DNA of 64,000 bases. Source: Marivita sp965656765 (GTDB lineage: Bacteria; Pseudomonadota; Alphaproteobacteria; Rhodobacterales; Rhodobacteraceae). A model generated the notes under the pieces. It saw only the letters and a list, made by a program, of their open reading frames with translations. It ran no database searches and was not told where the DNA came from. The stretch lies in contig NZ_CBFHLV010000002.1 of the NCBI RefSeq assembly GCF_965656765.1, positions 1 through 64,000 of the forward strand, written 5' to 3'. Positions 22,926 through 32,121 of the stretch are shown piece after piece. Numbering within the stretch: position 1 is the stretch's first letter; every line of letters begins with the position of its first letter. The position numbers were made by a program, and so were the translations under genes.

Positions 22926-25112
22926 ATGACCGTCGCGATGCGCCCACCGGCCTCGGCTTGTCCGGCCTGTTCTGCCGCCCCCGCCGCCGCCGCCTTGGCT
23001 GAGACCGCTATACCTAAGGACGTCAATATCGTCTTGTCGTTGCCGTCGATCCACTGTTCGGCGTGTATTTCCGGGGTTGAACGCACTTTGGGCGCAACTA
23101 ACGGTGTTAAAGGTGCGCGGGTCAATCTCACTCTCAAACGGGCACAGATCGAGGCTGCACCGGACGTGACGGCAGCCGATCTTGTGCGCGTGCTCGAACA
23201 ATCTGGCTTTGAGGCGCACGAACTGGACAGCACTGCTTTGCGCGCGACCGAGACCGACAAGGCAGGCCGTGATCTGTTGATGCGTTTGGCCGTCGCCGGA
23301 TTTGCGGCAATGAACATTATGCTGCTGTCTGTTGCAGTCTGGTCCGGTGCCGATGGCCCGACCCGTGACATGTTCCACTGGATTTCTGCAGCCATCGCTT
23401 TGCCGACCATCGCGTTTTCGGCACAGCCGTTTTTCAAGCATGCATGGACAGCGCTCAGGGCAGGGCGGCTTAACATGGATGTGCCGATCTCGTTGGCCAT
23501 CGCTTTGGCTGTTGCCACATCGCTTTGGGAAACCTCACTGTCGGGCGAACATGCCTATTTCGACGCGGCGATCACCCTGACCTTTTTCCTCTTGGCAGGC
23601 CGCTACCTTGATCACCGAACCCGTGCAGCTGCCCGATCGGCTGCAGAGGAATTGGCCGCGCTCGAAGTACCACGTGTTTCGCGGATCACCGAGGATGGCG
23701 AAGAACAGATCGCCATGTCTGCGCTTGTCGTGGGTGACCTGATCCGTGTCCGTCCCGGTGGCCGGATGCCGGTGGATGGCGAAATCATCGACGGGCAATC
23801 TGAACTGGATCGGTCACTTTTGACTGGCGAAACGAGACCCATCTACGCAGGCCCCGGCACTCCTGTCAGCGCGGGCGAAGTCAACCTGACTGGCCCTCTG
23901 ACCATCCGCGCCAACGCCGTGGGACGGGATACATCTTTGCACCGGATGGCCGATCTTGTGGCTATCGCTGAATCCGGCCGGTCGCGATATACTTCGCTGG
24001 CAGATAAAGCGGCCAAGCTTTACGCGCCGGGTGTGCATATCCTGTCGGCTTTGGCATTTGCCGGCTGGTTCATCTACACGTTCGATCTGCGCACCGCGCT
24101 CAACATTGCGGCTGCGGTTCTGATCATCACCTGCCCTTGCGCGCTGGGTCTAGCTGTACCCGCTGTGACCACAGCGGCGTCGGGACGTCTGTTTCGCAAA
24201 GGTCTGTTGATCAAGGATGCAACTGCGCTGGAAAGGATGGCGCAGGTGGATACGGTTGTCTTTGACAAGACCGGTACGCTGACCGCGGGCACCCCAGAAG
24301 TGGTCAATCTGGGCGATCATTCGCGTCGCGATCTTGGCATCGCCTTGGCGCTTGCCGAAGGGTCGTCACACCCTTTGTCACAATCACTTGTAGGGGCGAT
24401 CCGTGAGGCAGGTATAGCGCCCGATAGGGTCACAGAGATTACCGAAGTGCCGGGCCACGGCACCGAAGGCACTTGGCGCGGCCAGACCGTTCGCTTGGGT
24501 CGTGGCAGCTGGGTTGGCGGTGGAGATAGCCACGAGACCTGTGCCTGGCTGCGTGTCGGCGACCGTGTGGCGGACTCGTTCCGCTTTGCCGATCAGATCC
24601 GCGATGGCGCCGAGGCGCTTGTCACCAAGCTGCAACATGATGGTTTCGACGTGATTCTGATCTCAGGTGATACCACACCGGCGGTCGAGGCTTTCGCCAA
24701 CCGGCTTGGCATCGCCAAGTGGATTGCCGAGGCTCTGCCGCAGGACAAGGCCGCAAAAGTCGCGCAGCTGACCGATGAGGGGAAATACGTTCTGATGGTC
24801 GGTGACGGGCTGAACGATACAGCCGCTTTGGCAGGGGCGCATGCGTCTATCTCACCGGCAACTGCGCTTGACGCGGCACGTGTGGCGTCTGATGTGGTCT
24901 TGCTGGGCAACTCGCTTGAACCAATTTCCGACGCGCTTTCGACATCGCGCAAGGCGATCAAGCGCATTCGTCAGAATTTTACCATCGCGACGTGGTATAA
25001 TATCATTGCTGTGCCGCTGGCGGTTGCGGGTCTTTGCTCGCCTCTAATCGCCGCATTGGCGATGTCGAGTTCCTCGATTACGGTATCGCTTAACGCAATG
25101 CGCCTGAGATAA
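22926..25112 (+). CDS. ccoI: Copper-translocating P-type ATPase CcoI (CopA2/FixI)
   Basis: The 728-residue P1B-type ATPase supplies copper for the CuB centre of cbb3 oxidase. An N-terminal heavy-metal domain has HCSACISGVERTL (CxxC-type site). An additional CPACSAAP pair lies near residue 15. The helices include the translocation motif CPCALGLAVP. The phosphorylation site is DKTGTLT, the nucleotide-binding domain has SSHPLSQSL and GHGTEG, and the hinge is MVGDGLNDTAAL. It follows ccoH after 3 bp. Confidence 0.95.
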   Translation: MTVAMRPPASACPACSAAPAAAALAETAIPKDVNIVLSLPSIHCSACISGVERTLGATNGVKGARVNLTLKRAQIEAAPDVTAADLVRVLEQSGFEAHELDSTALRATETDKAGRDLLMRLAVAGFAAMNIMLLSVAVWSGADGPTRDMFHWISAAIALPTIAFSAQPFFKHAWTALRAGRLNMDVPISLAIALAVATSLWETSLSGEHAYFDAAITLTFFLLAGRYLDHRTRAAARSAAEELAALEVPRVSRITEDGEEQIAMSALVVGDLIRVRPGGRMPVDGEIIDGQSELDRSLLTGETRPIYAGPGTPVSAGEVNLTGPLTIRANAVGRDTSLHRMADLVAIAESGRSRYTSLADKAAKLYAPGVHILSALAFAGWFIYTFDLRTALNIAAAVLIITCPCALGLAVPAVTTAASGRLFRKGLLIKDATALERMAQVDTVVFDKTGTLTAGTPEVVNLGDHSRRDLGIALALAEGSSHPLSQSLVGAIREAGIAPDRVTEITEVPGHGTEGTWRGQTVRLGRGSWVGGGDSHETCAWLRVGDRVADSFRFADQIRDGAEALVTKLQHDGFDVILISGDTTPAVEAFANRLGIAKWIAEALPQDKAAKVAQLTDEGKYVLMVGDGLNDTAALAGAHASISPATALDAARVASDVVLLGNSLEPISDALSTSRKAIKRIRQNFTIATWYNIIAVPLAVAGLCSPLIAALAMSSSSITVSLNAMRLR

Positions 25113-25125
25113 CCCGGAGCCTAAG

Positions 25126-25284
25126 ATGAACGTACTGGCTTATCTGATACCTGTTTCGCTTATCCTTGGTGGGGTCGGGCTGGTCGCGTTTGTCTTCACG
25201 GTCAAGTCCAAGCAGTACGAAGACCCGGAAGGCGCGGCACAACGTATCCTGTCTGACGATTACGACGACCAACCCAAAGCCTGA
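25126..25284 (+). CDS. ccoS: cbb3-type oxidase assembly protein CcoS
   Basis: A 52-residue product begins with MNVLAYLIPVSLILGGVGLV, a single membrane helix, then AFVFTVKSKQYEDPEGAAQRI. The K-x-x-Q-Y-E-D-P-E-G-A-A-x-R-I-L pattern is the CcoS hallmark. CcoS is needed for cofactor insertion into the oxidase. It follows ccoI after 13 bp with CCGGAGCC as ribosome site. It ends 9 bp before the convergent carboxypeptidase gene. Confidence 0.93.
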   Translation: MNVLAYLIPVSLILGGVGLVAFVFTVKSKQYEDPEGAAQRILSDDYDDQPKA

Positions 25285-25293
25285 ACGACAGGT

Positions 25294-26844
25294 TTAGCTT
25301 GGCCCGATCATAAAGCAGGTGACCTGCCGGGCCTGCAGCCGACGGCATGCCAGGTCAGCGGCTTCACGGCTAAGTCCCATGAAGTTGGCATCATATCCAC
25401 GTGAGCCATTCACCACCTTACGAAGCGACCCGTCCAAAGTTGCCATTTCTGCCAAAGCAGTCTTGAGCAAGGCTTTCTCGGCAGCAAAGCGGCTTGGGAA
25501 CCGGCCTACGTTGATGCCCCAGTGTCGGCCACCGGATGTGGAAATGCGGGTCACAATTTCGGCTTCGCGCGTCTGTGCGGGCTGCACAGAAACAGCCTGA
25601 CGCGAAGAGGCGGAGGCCAGAACCAAGGTGCGTGGGCGGACGACTGGCTTGACCGATGCGCTGGGCGCAGTCTTTTCCGCAGCGGTCAATGCTGCGGCGT
25701 TTGCCATAGGCTCTGTGGCGGCGATGGCCACCTTAGCCGCAGTTGCGGTTACTTCCTCGATCTCGGCGGTTTGCACCTCTTCGAGGACTGATTGGATTTC
25801 CTGCTTTAGTTCAGCAACCAATGCGTCAGGCAGTGCCGGCTCGGCGACAGGCCGCGCTGTTGGACGCAGGCTGGTTTTTACGGCTGCCGCGACAACGCGA
25901 ATAGATTTGGCACGTGTGTTGGTTGACGGTGTCTGGCTTTTGGCGATCACAACGTCTGGCGTGGCCGATGTGTCGGGGCCAAGGTAGGGCGGCTTGCGCG
26001 GCACACGTAGGGCCATGCGGCTTGGTGCTTTTCTAAAGCCAAGGTCCATAAGCTTAGCGACCTGCGCGTTTCGGGTCGCGGTTGAATTGCCGCCAAAAAC
26101 TGTGACGATGATCCGCTCTCTTCCGCGCTCTGCGGATGCGGTGAGGTTGAAACCGGCAGCCCGGGTATAGCCCGTCTTGATCCCATCGGCCCCGGCGTAG
26201 CTGTCTAGAAAACGGCGGTTTGTATGCGCGACGGTCTTAATGCCAGCGTCGGTGCTGCGGCGCGAAAATAGATTGTAATACTGCGGATAGTCATAAAGCA
26301 CGTGCCGCCCAAGGATCGTCATGTCACGGGCAGTCGAAAGGTGACCACTTTCGGTCAAGCCATGCGCGTTCTTGAATGTCGTGCGCGTCATTCCAAGCGC
26401 TTTGGCGGTACGGTTCATCCGACGCGCAAACGCAGCCTCTGATCCGGAAATTGCCTCACCTATGGCAGTCGCAGCATCGTTTGCCGATTTCACAGCAGCA
26501 GCGCGTACAAGGTAACGTAGCTGGATCGTCGACCCGGCGCGCAGGCCAAGCTTCGACGGCGGCTCAGCAGCGGCTTTCTTGGAGATCCGCACCTTGGTGT
26601 CCATGCTGATCTCACCGTTTTGTACGGCTTCGAACACCACATAAAGCGTCATCATTTTCGTCAAAGACGCCGGATGCAAACGTGTGTTCGCATTTTCCGA
26701 GTGGATTACCTCGCCGTTTCGGGCATCCATGACCAAAGCTGCATATGGCGCGGCCATAGCACTGATGGGTACAAGGATTGCCAACCAAACTGCGGTGATA
26801 ACATACAGGCCAATTCGGCCCGGCTTTATACGCCGTCCCGTCAC
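25294..26844 (-). CDS. D-alanyl-D-alanine carboxypeptidase (PBP5-type) with C-terminal SPOR-like domain
   Basis: The protein of about 516 residues trims D-Ala from peptidoglycan pentapeptides. It has an N-terminal hydrophobic segment (IGLYVITAVWLAILVPISAMA) as signal, then the serine-peptidase S11 motifs: SLTK (in PASLTKMM), SAN (in VKSANDAAT) and KTG (in GIKTGYT). After an Ala/Thr/Glu-rich linker the last 80 residues (HWGINVGRFPSRFAAEKALL) look like a SPOR peptidoglycan-binding domain. The GTG start at 26844 is preferred because GAAGG lies 8 bases upstream; an ATG at 26892 would add 16 charged residues. Confidence 0.88.
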   Translation of the reverse strand: MTGRRIKPGRIGLYVITAVWLAILVPISAMAAPYAALVMDARNGEVIHSENANTRLHPASLTKMMTLYVVFEAVQNGEISMDTKVRISKKAAAEPPSKLGLRAGSTIQLRYLVRAAAVKSANDAATAIGEAISGSEAAFARRMNRTAKALGMTRTTFKNAHGLTESGHLSTARDMTILGRHVLYDYPQYYNLFSRRSTDAGIKTVAHTNRRFLDSYAGADGIKTGYTRAAGFNLTASAERGRERIIVTVFGGNSTATRNAQVAKLMDLGFRKAPSRMALRVPRKPPYLGPDTSATPDVVIAKSQTPSTNTRAKSIRVVAAAVKTSLRPTARPVAEPALPDALVAELKQEIQSVLEEVQTAEIEEVTATAAKVAIAATEPMANAAALTAAEKTAPSASVKPVVRPRTLVLASASSRQAVSVQPAQTREAEIVTRISTSGGRHWGINVGRFPSRFAAEKALLKTALAEMATLDGSLRKVVNGSRGYDANFMGLSREAADLACRRLQARQVTCFMIGPS

Positions 26845-27049
26845 GATATCTGCCTTCTCTGCCTCAAGCTGCCGAATTTTTTCGGTCAGCATTATTATTA
26901 CGTAGAGGTTACCACACGAGGTTAGGTCGATAAAGTCCTTATTTTTATATCTTTTTTCCTCATGCCGACATGATCAGGCGCAAGATGTTGGGGGCGGGCG
27001 CGAAGTGATGACTAGGTCAGCTAATGTGGCAAGAATAAGGCACTACGCG

Positions 27050-27748
27050 TCAGCCGATCTCGTCCACGAGTGGCGGTAAATCGCCAAGGTCGGGGATGCT
27101 CCGGTATCTTGGATTATCGGGTGGATCAGCCTTTTCGAGATCCCATTCAAGGTCATGCGGCACAAAAACGCCCCAGGCACCGGCCTCGACCGCCGGAACA
27201 ATATCGGACCGCATTGAGTTGCCGACCATCATCGCAGCCGCAGCGCCGCCGGGATGCGCAGTGAAGATGGTTTGATATGTTGCAACGGATTTCTCCGACA
27301 CAATGGCAACGTCATCGAACAGTTCTCCTAGACCCGATTGAGCAAGCTTGCGTTCCTGATGCAGCAGGTCGCCTTTGGTGATCAGCACTAGCCGATAGCT
27401 GTCAGCCAACGCGGTAACGGTAGCCTCTGCATGCGGCAAAAGCTCGATTGGGTGGGCGAGCATATCTTGTCCCGCATCAAGAATTTTGCGGATAACGTGT
27501 CCCGGAACTGCACCGTCCGTCACATCAATGGCTGTTTCGATCATCGACAGGACAAAGCCTTTCACGCCGAAACCATAATGGCCGATGTTGCGTTTCTCGG
27601 CTGCGATCAGCCGGTCATGGAGCAAGGATTTGTCAGTGTATTCAGAAAGAAGCTCTTCAAAACGGTCTTGGGTGAGTTTGAAAAACCGCTCATTGTGCCA
27701 AAGCGTATCGTCAGCATCGAACCCGATTGTTTGCAGCTTTCGCGTCAT
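27050..27748 (-). CDS. HAD-superfamily hydrolase
   Basis: The 232-residue protein has the HAD motif I near its N-terminus (GFDADDTLWHN, nucleophile Asp plus acid/base Asp), motif II in LVLITKGDLLHQE, and the motif III/IV region MVGNSMRSDIVPAVEAGAWGVFVP. The alpha-helical cap is of C1 type (residues 20-90). Such proteins are phosphatases for small phosphate esters; the substrate is unknown. It is divergent from clpS. Confidence 0.88.
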   Translation of the reverse strand: MTRKLQTIGFDADDTLWHNERFFKLTQDRFEELLSEYTDKSLLHDRLIAAEKRNIGHYGFGVKGFVLSMIETAIDVTDGAVPGHVIRKILDAGQDMLAHPIELLPHAEATVTALADSYRLVLITKGDLLHQERKLAQSGLGELFDDVAIVSEKSVATYQTIFTAHPGGAAAAMMVGNSMRSDIVPAVEAGAWGVFVPHDLEWDLEKADPPDNPRYRSIPDLGDLPPLVDEIG

Positions 27749-27832
27749 AGCGGGCTCGCGCCTCTTTTCTCGCAGTCAGGACAGGTTATATAGAGCCATC
27801 AAGGATATGGAACCCGAGGTACGTCCCCAAGC

Positions 27833-28192
27833 ATGAGACATCTGTCGAACCACATGGCGTCATCCGACCCCAAGGCCGGACCTCCGTCAAACGAGGACAA
27901 CGACACAGGCGTCGTTGTTGAAACGCGTGCCAAGACGAAACGTCCGCCGCTTTACAAGGTGATGCTGCTGAACGACGACTACACACCGATGGAATTCGTG
28001 GTGCATGTTCTCGAGCGGTTCTTTGGCATGACACATGCCCAAGCCTTTGAAATCATGCTGACCGTCCATAAGAAGGGCGTCGCAGTCGTAGGTGTGTTCA
28101 GTCACGAGATCGCGGAAACCAAGGTTGGCCAAGTGATGGACTTCGCCCGCCGGCATCAGCACCCGTTGCAATGCACCATGGAAAAGGAATAA
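27833..28192 (+). CDS. clpS: ATP-dependent Clp protease adaptor ClpS
   Basis: The 119-residue adaptor delivers N-degron substrates to ClpAP. The core contains the family signature PPLYKVMLLNDDYTPMEFVVHVL and the downstream segments MLTVHKKGVAVVGVF and HQHPLQCTMEKE. The N-terminal 30 residues are a variable polar arm (SSDPKAGPPSNEDND), which in other ClpS proteins enters ClpA. The start at 27833 is taken; ATG at 27854 is an alternative. clpA is not in the window. Confidence 0.94.
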   Translation: MRHLSNHMASSDPKAGPPSNEDNDTGVVVETRAKTKRPPLYKVMLLNDDYTPMEFVVHVLERFFGMTHAQAFEIMLTVHKKGVAVVGVFSHEIAETKVGQVMDFARRHQHPLQCTMEKE

Positions 28193-28214
28193 CCGGGGGC
28201 GCCCGGGGTCTTTC

Positions 28215-29228
28215 ATGACGTTAGCCAGACTAGCCCACGCCCTCGAGACAGGTGCACTTGATTTATCTTATGATGCACGTGTCCTCCTGATCGAACCGAA
28301 GCCCGATGCTGATATTGGTGCACTGCCAACGCGCGATGTGACGATTCAGCAGAATTTCAAACCAACGTTTGACCTGTTTAAAGCGATGGGCGTGACTGTG
28401 AACACAGACGCAAAATCGCCTGCTGATGTGGTACATATCACTTTGCCACGCAGCCGCGAACTCGCCCGGGGTTTGATCGCGCAGGCCGAAATGACTGCAC
28501 CCGGTGGTCGCATCATTGTCGACGGTGCCAAGACCGATGGTATCGACGCAATGCTCAAGTTTGTTAAAGCACGCGTCACGATTGAGGGGCAGCTTTCGAA
28601 AGCACACGGAAAGGTCTTCTGGTTCGACGCGGGCACGAGCTTTCAGGACTGCGCATTGCCTGATCCGGGACCAGCTGCAGATGGTTGGATCACCCAACCT
28701 GGCGTCTTTTCCGCTGACGGCCCGGATCCCGGTTCATTTGCGCTTGTCGACGCACTTCCCAAATCTATCAAAGGCCGCGTTGCCGATCTTGGCGGCGGTT
28801 GGGGATTCCTGACAAGGCATCTGCTCGACATTCCGGGCGTCATCCATATCGACATGGTCGAAGCCGACCATCGCGCTGTGGTGTGTGCTGAGCTGAACTT
28901 GAACGATGACCGTGTCGCCGTGCACTGGGCTGATGCCACCAAATGGGGCACGCCAGGTACTCTGGATTGGGTCGTGATGAATCCGCCCTTTCACACCAGC
29001 CGCACCCCGGATGCGTCTTTGGGTCAGGATTTTATTCGTTCTGCTGCGCGTTTGCTTAAACCCAAGGGGTCGCTGTTGATGGTGGCAAACCGCCATCTGC
29101 CTTATGAAACGACGCTGGCGTCAAGTTTTGTTCAGGTACAGGAACTGGATGGCGACAACCGTTTCAAGATCCTGCAAGCTGACCAGCCACGGGCGCCCGG
29201 AAAACCGGCGCGCGCAAAACGGCGCTGA
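28215..29228 (+). CDS. RsmC/RlmG-like class I methyltransferase
   Basis: The 337-residue protein has the two-part build of RsmC: an inactive N-terminal methyltransferase-like domain (residues 1-165) and an active C-terminal domain. The latter shows the SAM-binding loop VADLGGGWGFLTRHLL and the guanine-N2 methylase motif VMNPPFHTS. RsmC methylates G1207 of 16S rRNA, and RlmG methylates 23S rRNA; which applies cannot be decided from the sequence. It lies downstream of clpS (22-bp gap) and 12 bp upstream of the SDR-like gene. Confidence 0.85.
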   Translation: MTLARLAHALETGALDLSYDARVLLIEPKPDADIGALPTRDVTIQQNFKPTFDLFKAMGVTVNTDAKSPADVVHITLPRSRELARGLIAQAEMTAPGGRIIVDGAKTDGIDAMLKFVKARVTIEGQLSKAHGKVFWFDAGTSFQDCALPDPGPAADGWITQPGVFSADGPDPGSFALVDALPKSIKGRVADLGGGWGFLTRHLLDIPGVIHIDMVEADHRAVVCAELNLNDDRVAVHWADATKWGTPGTLDWVVMNPPFHTSRTPDASLGQDFIRSAARLLKPKGSLLMVANRHLPYETTLASSFVQVQELDGDNRFKILQADQPRAPGKPARAKRR

Positions 29229-29240
29229 AGGAGAAACACC

Positions 29241-30044
29241 ATGTCATTCTCGATCGAAGGCAAGACGGCCATCGTCACGGGTGCCGCCAACGGCGTTGGA
29301 TTGGCGATTGCGCGGCACTTTGTCGATCAGGGTGCCAATGTCATGTTCGCGGACATGGACGAAGCCCGCCTTGCCCATGAGTGCGGCGAGATCCCCGAAG
29401 AAGATGGAAATATCCGATACTTCGCCGGCGACTTGCGAGAGCGGCTCACTCTGGCAAACCTGCTGTCGGCAACGATTGATGCTTTTGACCGCATAGACAT
29501 TCTGGTCAACGGAAGCCGTCAAGTTCTGCCCTCCGACCCGCTCGATCTGGATGATACGACGCTCGAAGCGCTTGTCTTGCAAAACGTCACCAATACGTTT
29601 CGTCTGTCGCAAATGGTCGCCAAGCGCATGATTAAACAGTCCGCCGACAAAACCGAAGGTCAGGCGGGTGCGATTGTGAACCTTTCGTCGATTGCGGCAC
29701 GCCGGACGCAACCAGAACTGCTGGGTTTTTCGGTGTCGATGGCGGCATTGGATCAGCTGACACGGTCTTTGGCGGTATCTTTGGCCGAACACCGTATCCG
29801 TGTGAATTCTGTGGCGTTGGGATCAGTCATGTCGGCCAGCCTAAAACAGGCTTTGAAAGATCATGATGGTTACCGCGAAGAGATCGAAGAAAACACACCG
29901 CTCTCGCGTATCGCCAGCCCGGCAGAGCTTGCGCAGGCCGTGCAATTTCTTTCGTCTGAAGGGGCAGGGTTTATCACTGGTCAAATCATGACAATCGACG
30001 GTGGCCGCACCTTGCTTGATCCGGCTAACGCACCTGCGCACTGA
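29241..30044 (+). CDS. SDR-fold protein lacking the catalytic Tyr and Lys
   Basis: The 267-residue protein retains the SDR nucleotide-binding loop TGAANGVGLAIA (residues 13-24) and the C-terminal GFITGQIMTIDGGRTL. The catalytic centre is altered. The usual NNAG is VNGS (residues 89-92), the active-site YxxxK reads F163-S-V-S-M167, and only the serine (LSS, 148-150) is kept. It is therefore probably not a dehydrogenase but a binding or regulatory paralogue. It follows the RsmC-like gene with a 12-bp gap and GAAGGAG ribosome site. hemF lies 90 bp downstream. Confidence 0.85.
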   Translation: MSFSIEGKTAIVTGAANGVGLAIARHFVDQGANVMFADMDEARLAHECGEIPEEDGNIRYFAGDLRERLTLANLLSATIDAFDRIDILVNGSRQVLPSDPLDLDDTTLEALVLQNVTNTFRLSQMVAKRMIKQSADKTEGQAGAIVNLSSIAARRTQPELLGFSVSMAALDQLTRSLAVSLAEHRIRVNSVALGSVMSASLKQALKDHDGYREEIEENTPLSRIASPAELAQAVQFLSSEGAGFITGQIMTIDGGRTLLDPANAPAH

Positions 30045-30133
30045 TCCTCGTTCTATGTACCAGCAAGCCGTTGGGGTGACTTGTGATTTCCGCCGCGCAT
30101 TGTAGTGTCCTGTCACAAAGATAGGACAGTGAT

Positions 30134-31027
30134 ATGACGGATAATTTTGACACCGAAAAAGCGCGCGCCTCTGCATGGTTTCGTGAACTGCGGGACCAAA
30201 TTGTGGCCTCGTTTGAGGGGCTGGAAGACAGCCACGACACTGGCCCATTGAGGGATGCAGCTCCCGGACGCTTTGAGGTGACCGAAACCAAACGCACCTC
30301 GGACGATGGGTCCGATGCTGGCGGCGGCCTGATGAGCGTGATGCGCGGTGGTCGAGTGTTCGAAAAGATCGGTGTCAATGTCTCGACCGTATACGGGACT
30401 TTGGGTGAGCGCGCGCAAAACGCGATGGCTGCGCGCAAGGGCATTCCCGGTATGAAAGATGATCCGCGTTTTTGGGCCTCGGGCATCAGCCTTGTTGCGC
30501 ATATGCAAAACCCGCATTGCCCCGCCGTGCACATGAACACTCGCATGTTTTGGACACCTCACGCGTGGTGGTTCGGCGGTGGCTCTGACCTGAACCCTTG
30601 CATCGAATATGGCGAAGATACGCAGCATTTCCACAATACCCAGAAACAGCACCTCGACCCGCACGGCGCAGCGCATTATCCGCGTCTTAAGGAATGGGCT
30701 GACGAATACTTCTACATCCCGCACCGCAATCGTGCACGCGGCGTCGGGGGTATTTTTATGGACGACCACAACACTGGCAATTGGGAAACTGATTTTGCCC
30801 TGACCCAAGATATCGGACGCGCGTTCCTGCCAGCCTTTGTGCCGCTAGTGGAAAAACGACGCGTTCGGGATTGGTCGGAAGCCGACAAAGAGGCGCAATT
30901 GGTGCATCGCGGACTCTATGCCGAATACAACCTCGTCTATGATCGAGGCACCAAGTTCGGCCTGGAAACCGGCCACGATGCCAATGCGGTTTTGATGAGC
31001 CTTCCACCTTTGGCCAAGTGGATTTGA
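30134..31027 (+). CDS. hemF: Oxygen-dependent coproporphyrinogen III oxidase
   Basis: The 297-residue enzyme converts coproporphyrinogen III to protoporphyrinogen IX using oxygen. Diagnostic blocks are GGGLMSVMRGGRVFEKIGVNVS, NPHCPAVHMNTRMFW, the WWFGGGSDLNPC metal/substrate region and YNLVYDRGTKFGLETG near the C-terminus. The start follows ATAGGACAGTGAT. The oxygen-independent counterpart hemN is also in this window, next to fnrL, so the organism can make haem under both regimes. Confidence 0.95.
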   Translation: MTDNFDTEKARASAWFRELRDQIVASFEGLEDSHDTGPLRDAAPGRFEVTETKRTSDDGSDAGGGLMSVMRGGRVFEKIGVNVSTVYGTLGERAQNAMAARKGIPGMKDDPRFWASGISLVAHMQNPHCPAVHMNTRMFWTPHAWWFGGGSDLNPCIEYGEDTQHFHNTQKQHLDPHGAAHYPRLKEWADEYFYIPHRNRARGVGGIFMDDHNTGNWETDFALTQDIGRAFLPAFVPLVEKRRVRDWSEADKEAQLVHRGLYAEYNLVYDRGTKFGLETGHDANAVLMSLPPLAKWI

Positions 31028-31054
31028 ACCCAGGATCAGGTACAAGTCCCGGCC

Positions 31055-31600
31055 CTAGGCATCCCGCCAAGTGCCGGGGGCAATTCCATCCAGTGACCAT
31101 TCCCCAACCGACCACCTGACCAGCCGCAGGCAAGGCAACCCGACATGTGCCGTCATCCGGCGCACCTGTCGGTTGCGGCCTTCGGTGATGGTGATGCGCA
31201 GCCAGCCGTCCGGCACCGTCTTGCGATAACGCACAGGTGGGTCACGTGGCCAAAGATGCGGTGGGTCGATCTGATCCACTTGCGCAGGGCGCGTCGGTCC
31301 ATCTTTGAGTGTCACTCCGGCGCGTAGCTGGTCGAGTAGTTCTTCTGTTGGCATGCCTTCGACCTGCGCAAGATACGTCTTGGGGGACCGGAATTTCGGA
31401 TTGCTGATTTTGGCCTGTAATTTCCCGTTGTCGGTCAAAACCATCAGCCCTTCACTGTCCCGATCCAATCGCCCGGCTGGGTAAACAGCCGGCACTTTGA
31501 CGAATTCCGACAGGGTCCGCCGCCCGGTTCCTTCGGTGCTTTTGTCAGTGAATTGCGACAGCACGTCGAAGGGTTTATTGAACAGGATGATGCGGGTCAT
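31055..31600 (-). CDS. rluE: 23S rRNA pseudouridine synthase (RluE-type, RsuA family)
   Basis: The 181-residue protein lacks the S4 domain and begins directly with ILFNKPFDVLSQFTDKS, as RluE does. The catalytic aspartate is in AGRLDRDSEGLMVLTDNG. The C-terminal EGRNRQVRRMTAHVGLPCLRLVR motif is family-typical. RluE makes pseudouridine 2457 in E. coli 23S rRNA. Its start overlaps the stop of tadA by 4 bp, so both are co-transcribed. Confidence 0.88.
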   Translation of the reverse strand: MTRIILFNKPFDVLSQFTDKSTEGTGRRTLSEFVKVPAVYPAGRLDRDSEGLMVLTDNGKLQAKISNPKFRSPKTYLAQVEGMPTEELLDQLRAGVTLKDGPTRPAQVDQIDPPHLWPRDPPVRYRKTVPDGWLRITITEGRNRQVRRMTAHVGLPCLRLVRWSVGEWSLDGIAPGTWRDA

Positions 31601-32058
31601 TCTGGTTTCATCCGTTTGGTGGCGAAGAATTCGGTCAAAAGAGTTTCGGCCTCAGTTGCATTCACGCCGTCATAGATCTCGGGTGTGTGATGACATTGCG
31701 GATGCGAAAATACCCGTGCCCCATGTGCGACACCGCCGGATTTCGCGTCTCCCGCTGCATAATATAGCCGCCGAATACGTGCGTTGGCGATGGCCCCGGC
31801 ACACATCGGGCATGGCTCCAACGTCACATACAGGTCATGTTCGCCAAGCCGTTCAACCCCCAAGATCGCACAGGCATCACGAATTGCCAGCATTTCCGCA
31901 TGCGCCGTTGGGTCATTCAACTCGCGGGTGCGGTTCCCTGCAGACGACACAATTGTACCATCAGGCGCTACGACAACCGCGCCGACGGGGACTTCGCCGC
32001 GGGCTGCTGCGTTGCGGGCCTCGTCAAGGGCCAGTGACATATTTGAACGGAACACCAT
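31597..32058 (-). CDS. tadA: tRNA-specific adenosine deaminase
   Basis: The 153-residue zinc enzyme deaminates A34 to inosine in the tRNA-Arg anticodon. Zinc and catalytic residues lie in HAEMLAIR and PCPMCAGAI. The start is placed at MVFRSNMSLALDEA (ATG at 32058), which matches the N-terminus of close relatives; MSLAL at 32040 is an alternative. A much longer open frame upstream runs antisense through the divergent rluB gene and is not part of this protein. Start-to-start distance to rluB is about 63 bp. Confidence 0.92.
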   Translation of the reverse strand: MVFRSNMSLALDEARNAAARGEVPVGAVVVAPDGTIVSSAGNRTRELNDPTAHAEMLAIRDACAILGVERLGEHDLYVTLEPCPMCAGAIANARIRRLYYAAGDAKSGGVAHGARVFSHPQCHHTPEIYDGVNATEAETLLTEFFATKRMKPE

Positions 32059-32121
32059 ATGCCCGTCATAGACCGCGCAATCACCTTTCCCAAGGGGCTG
32101 AATTGGACTAAGCCGCTTGGC

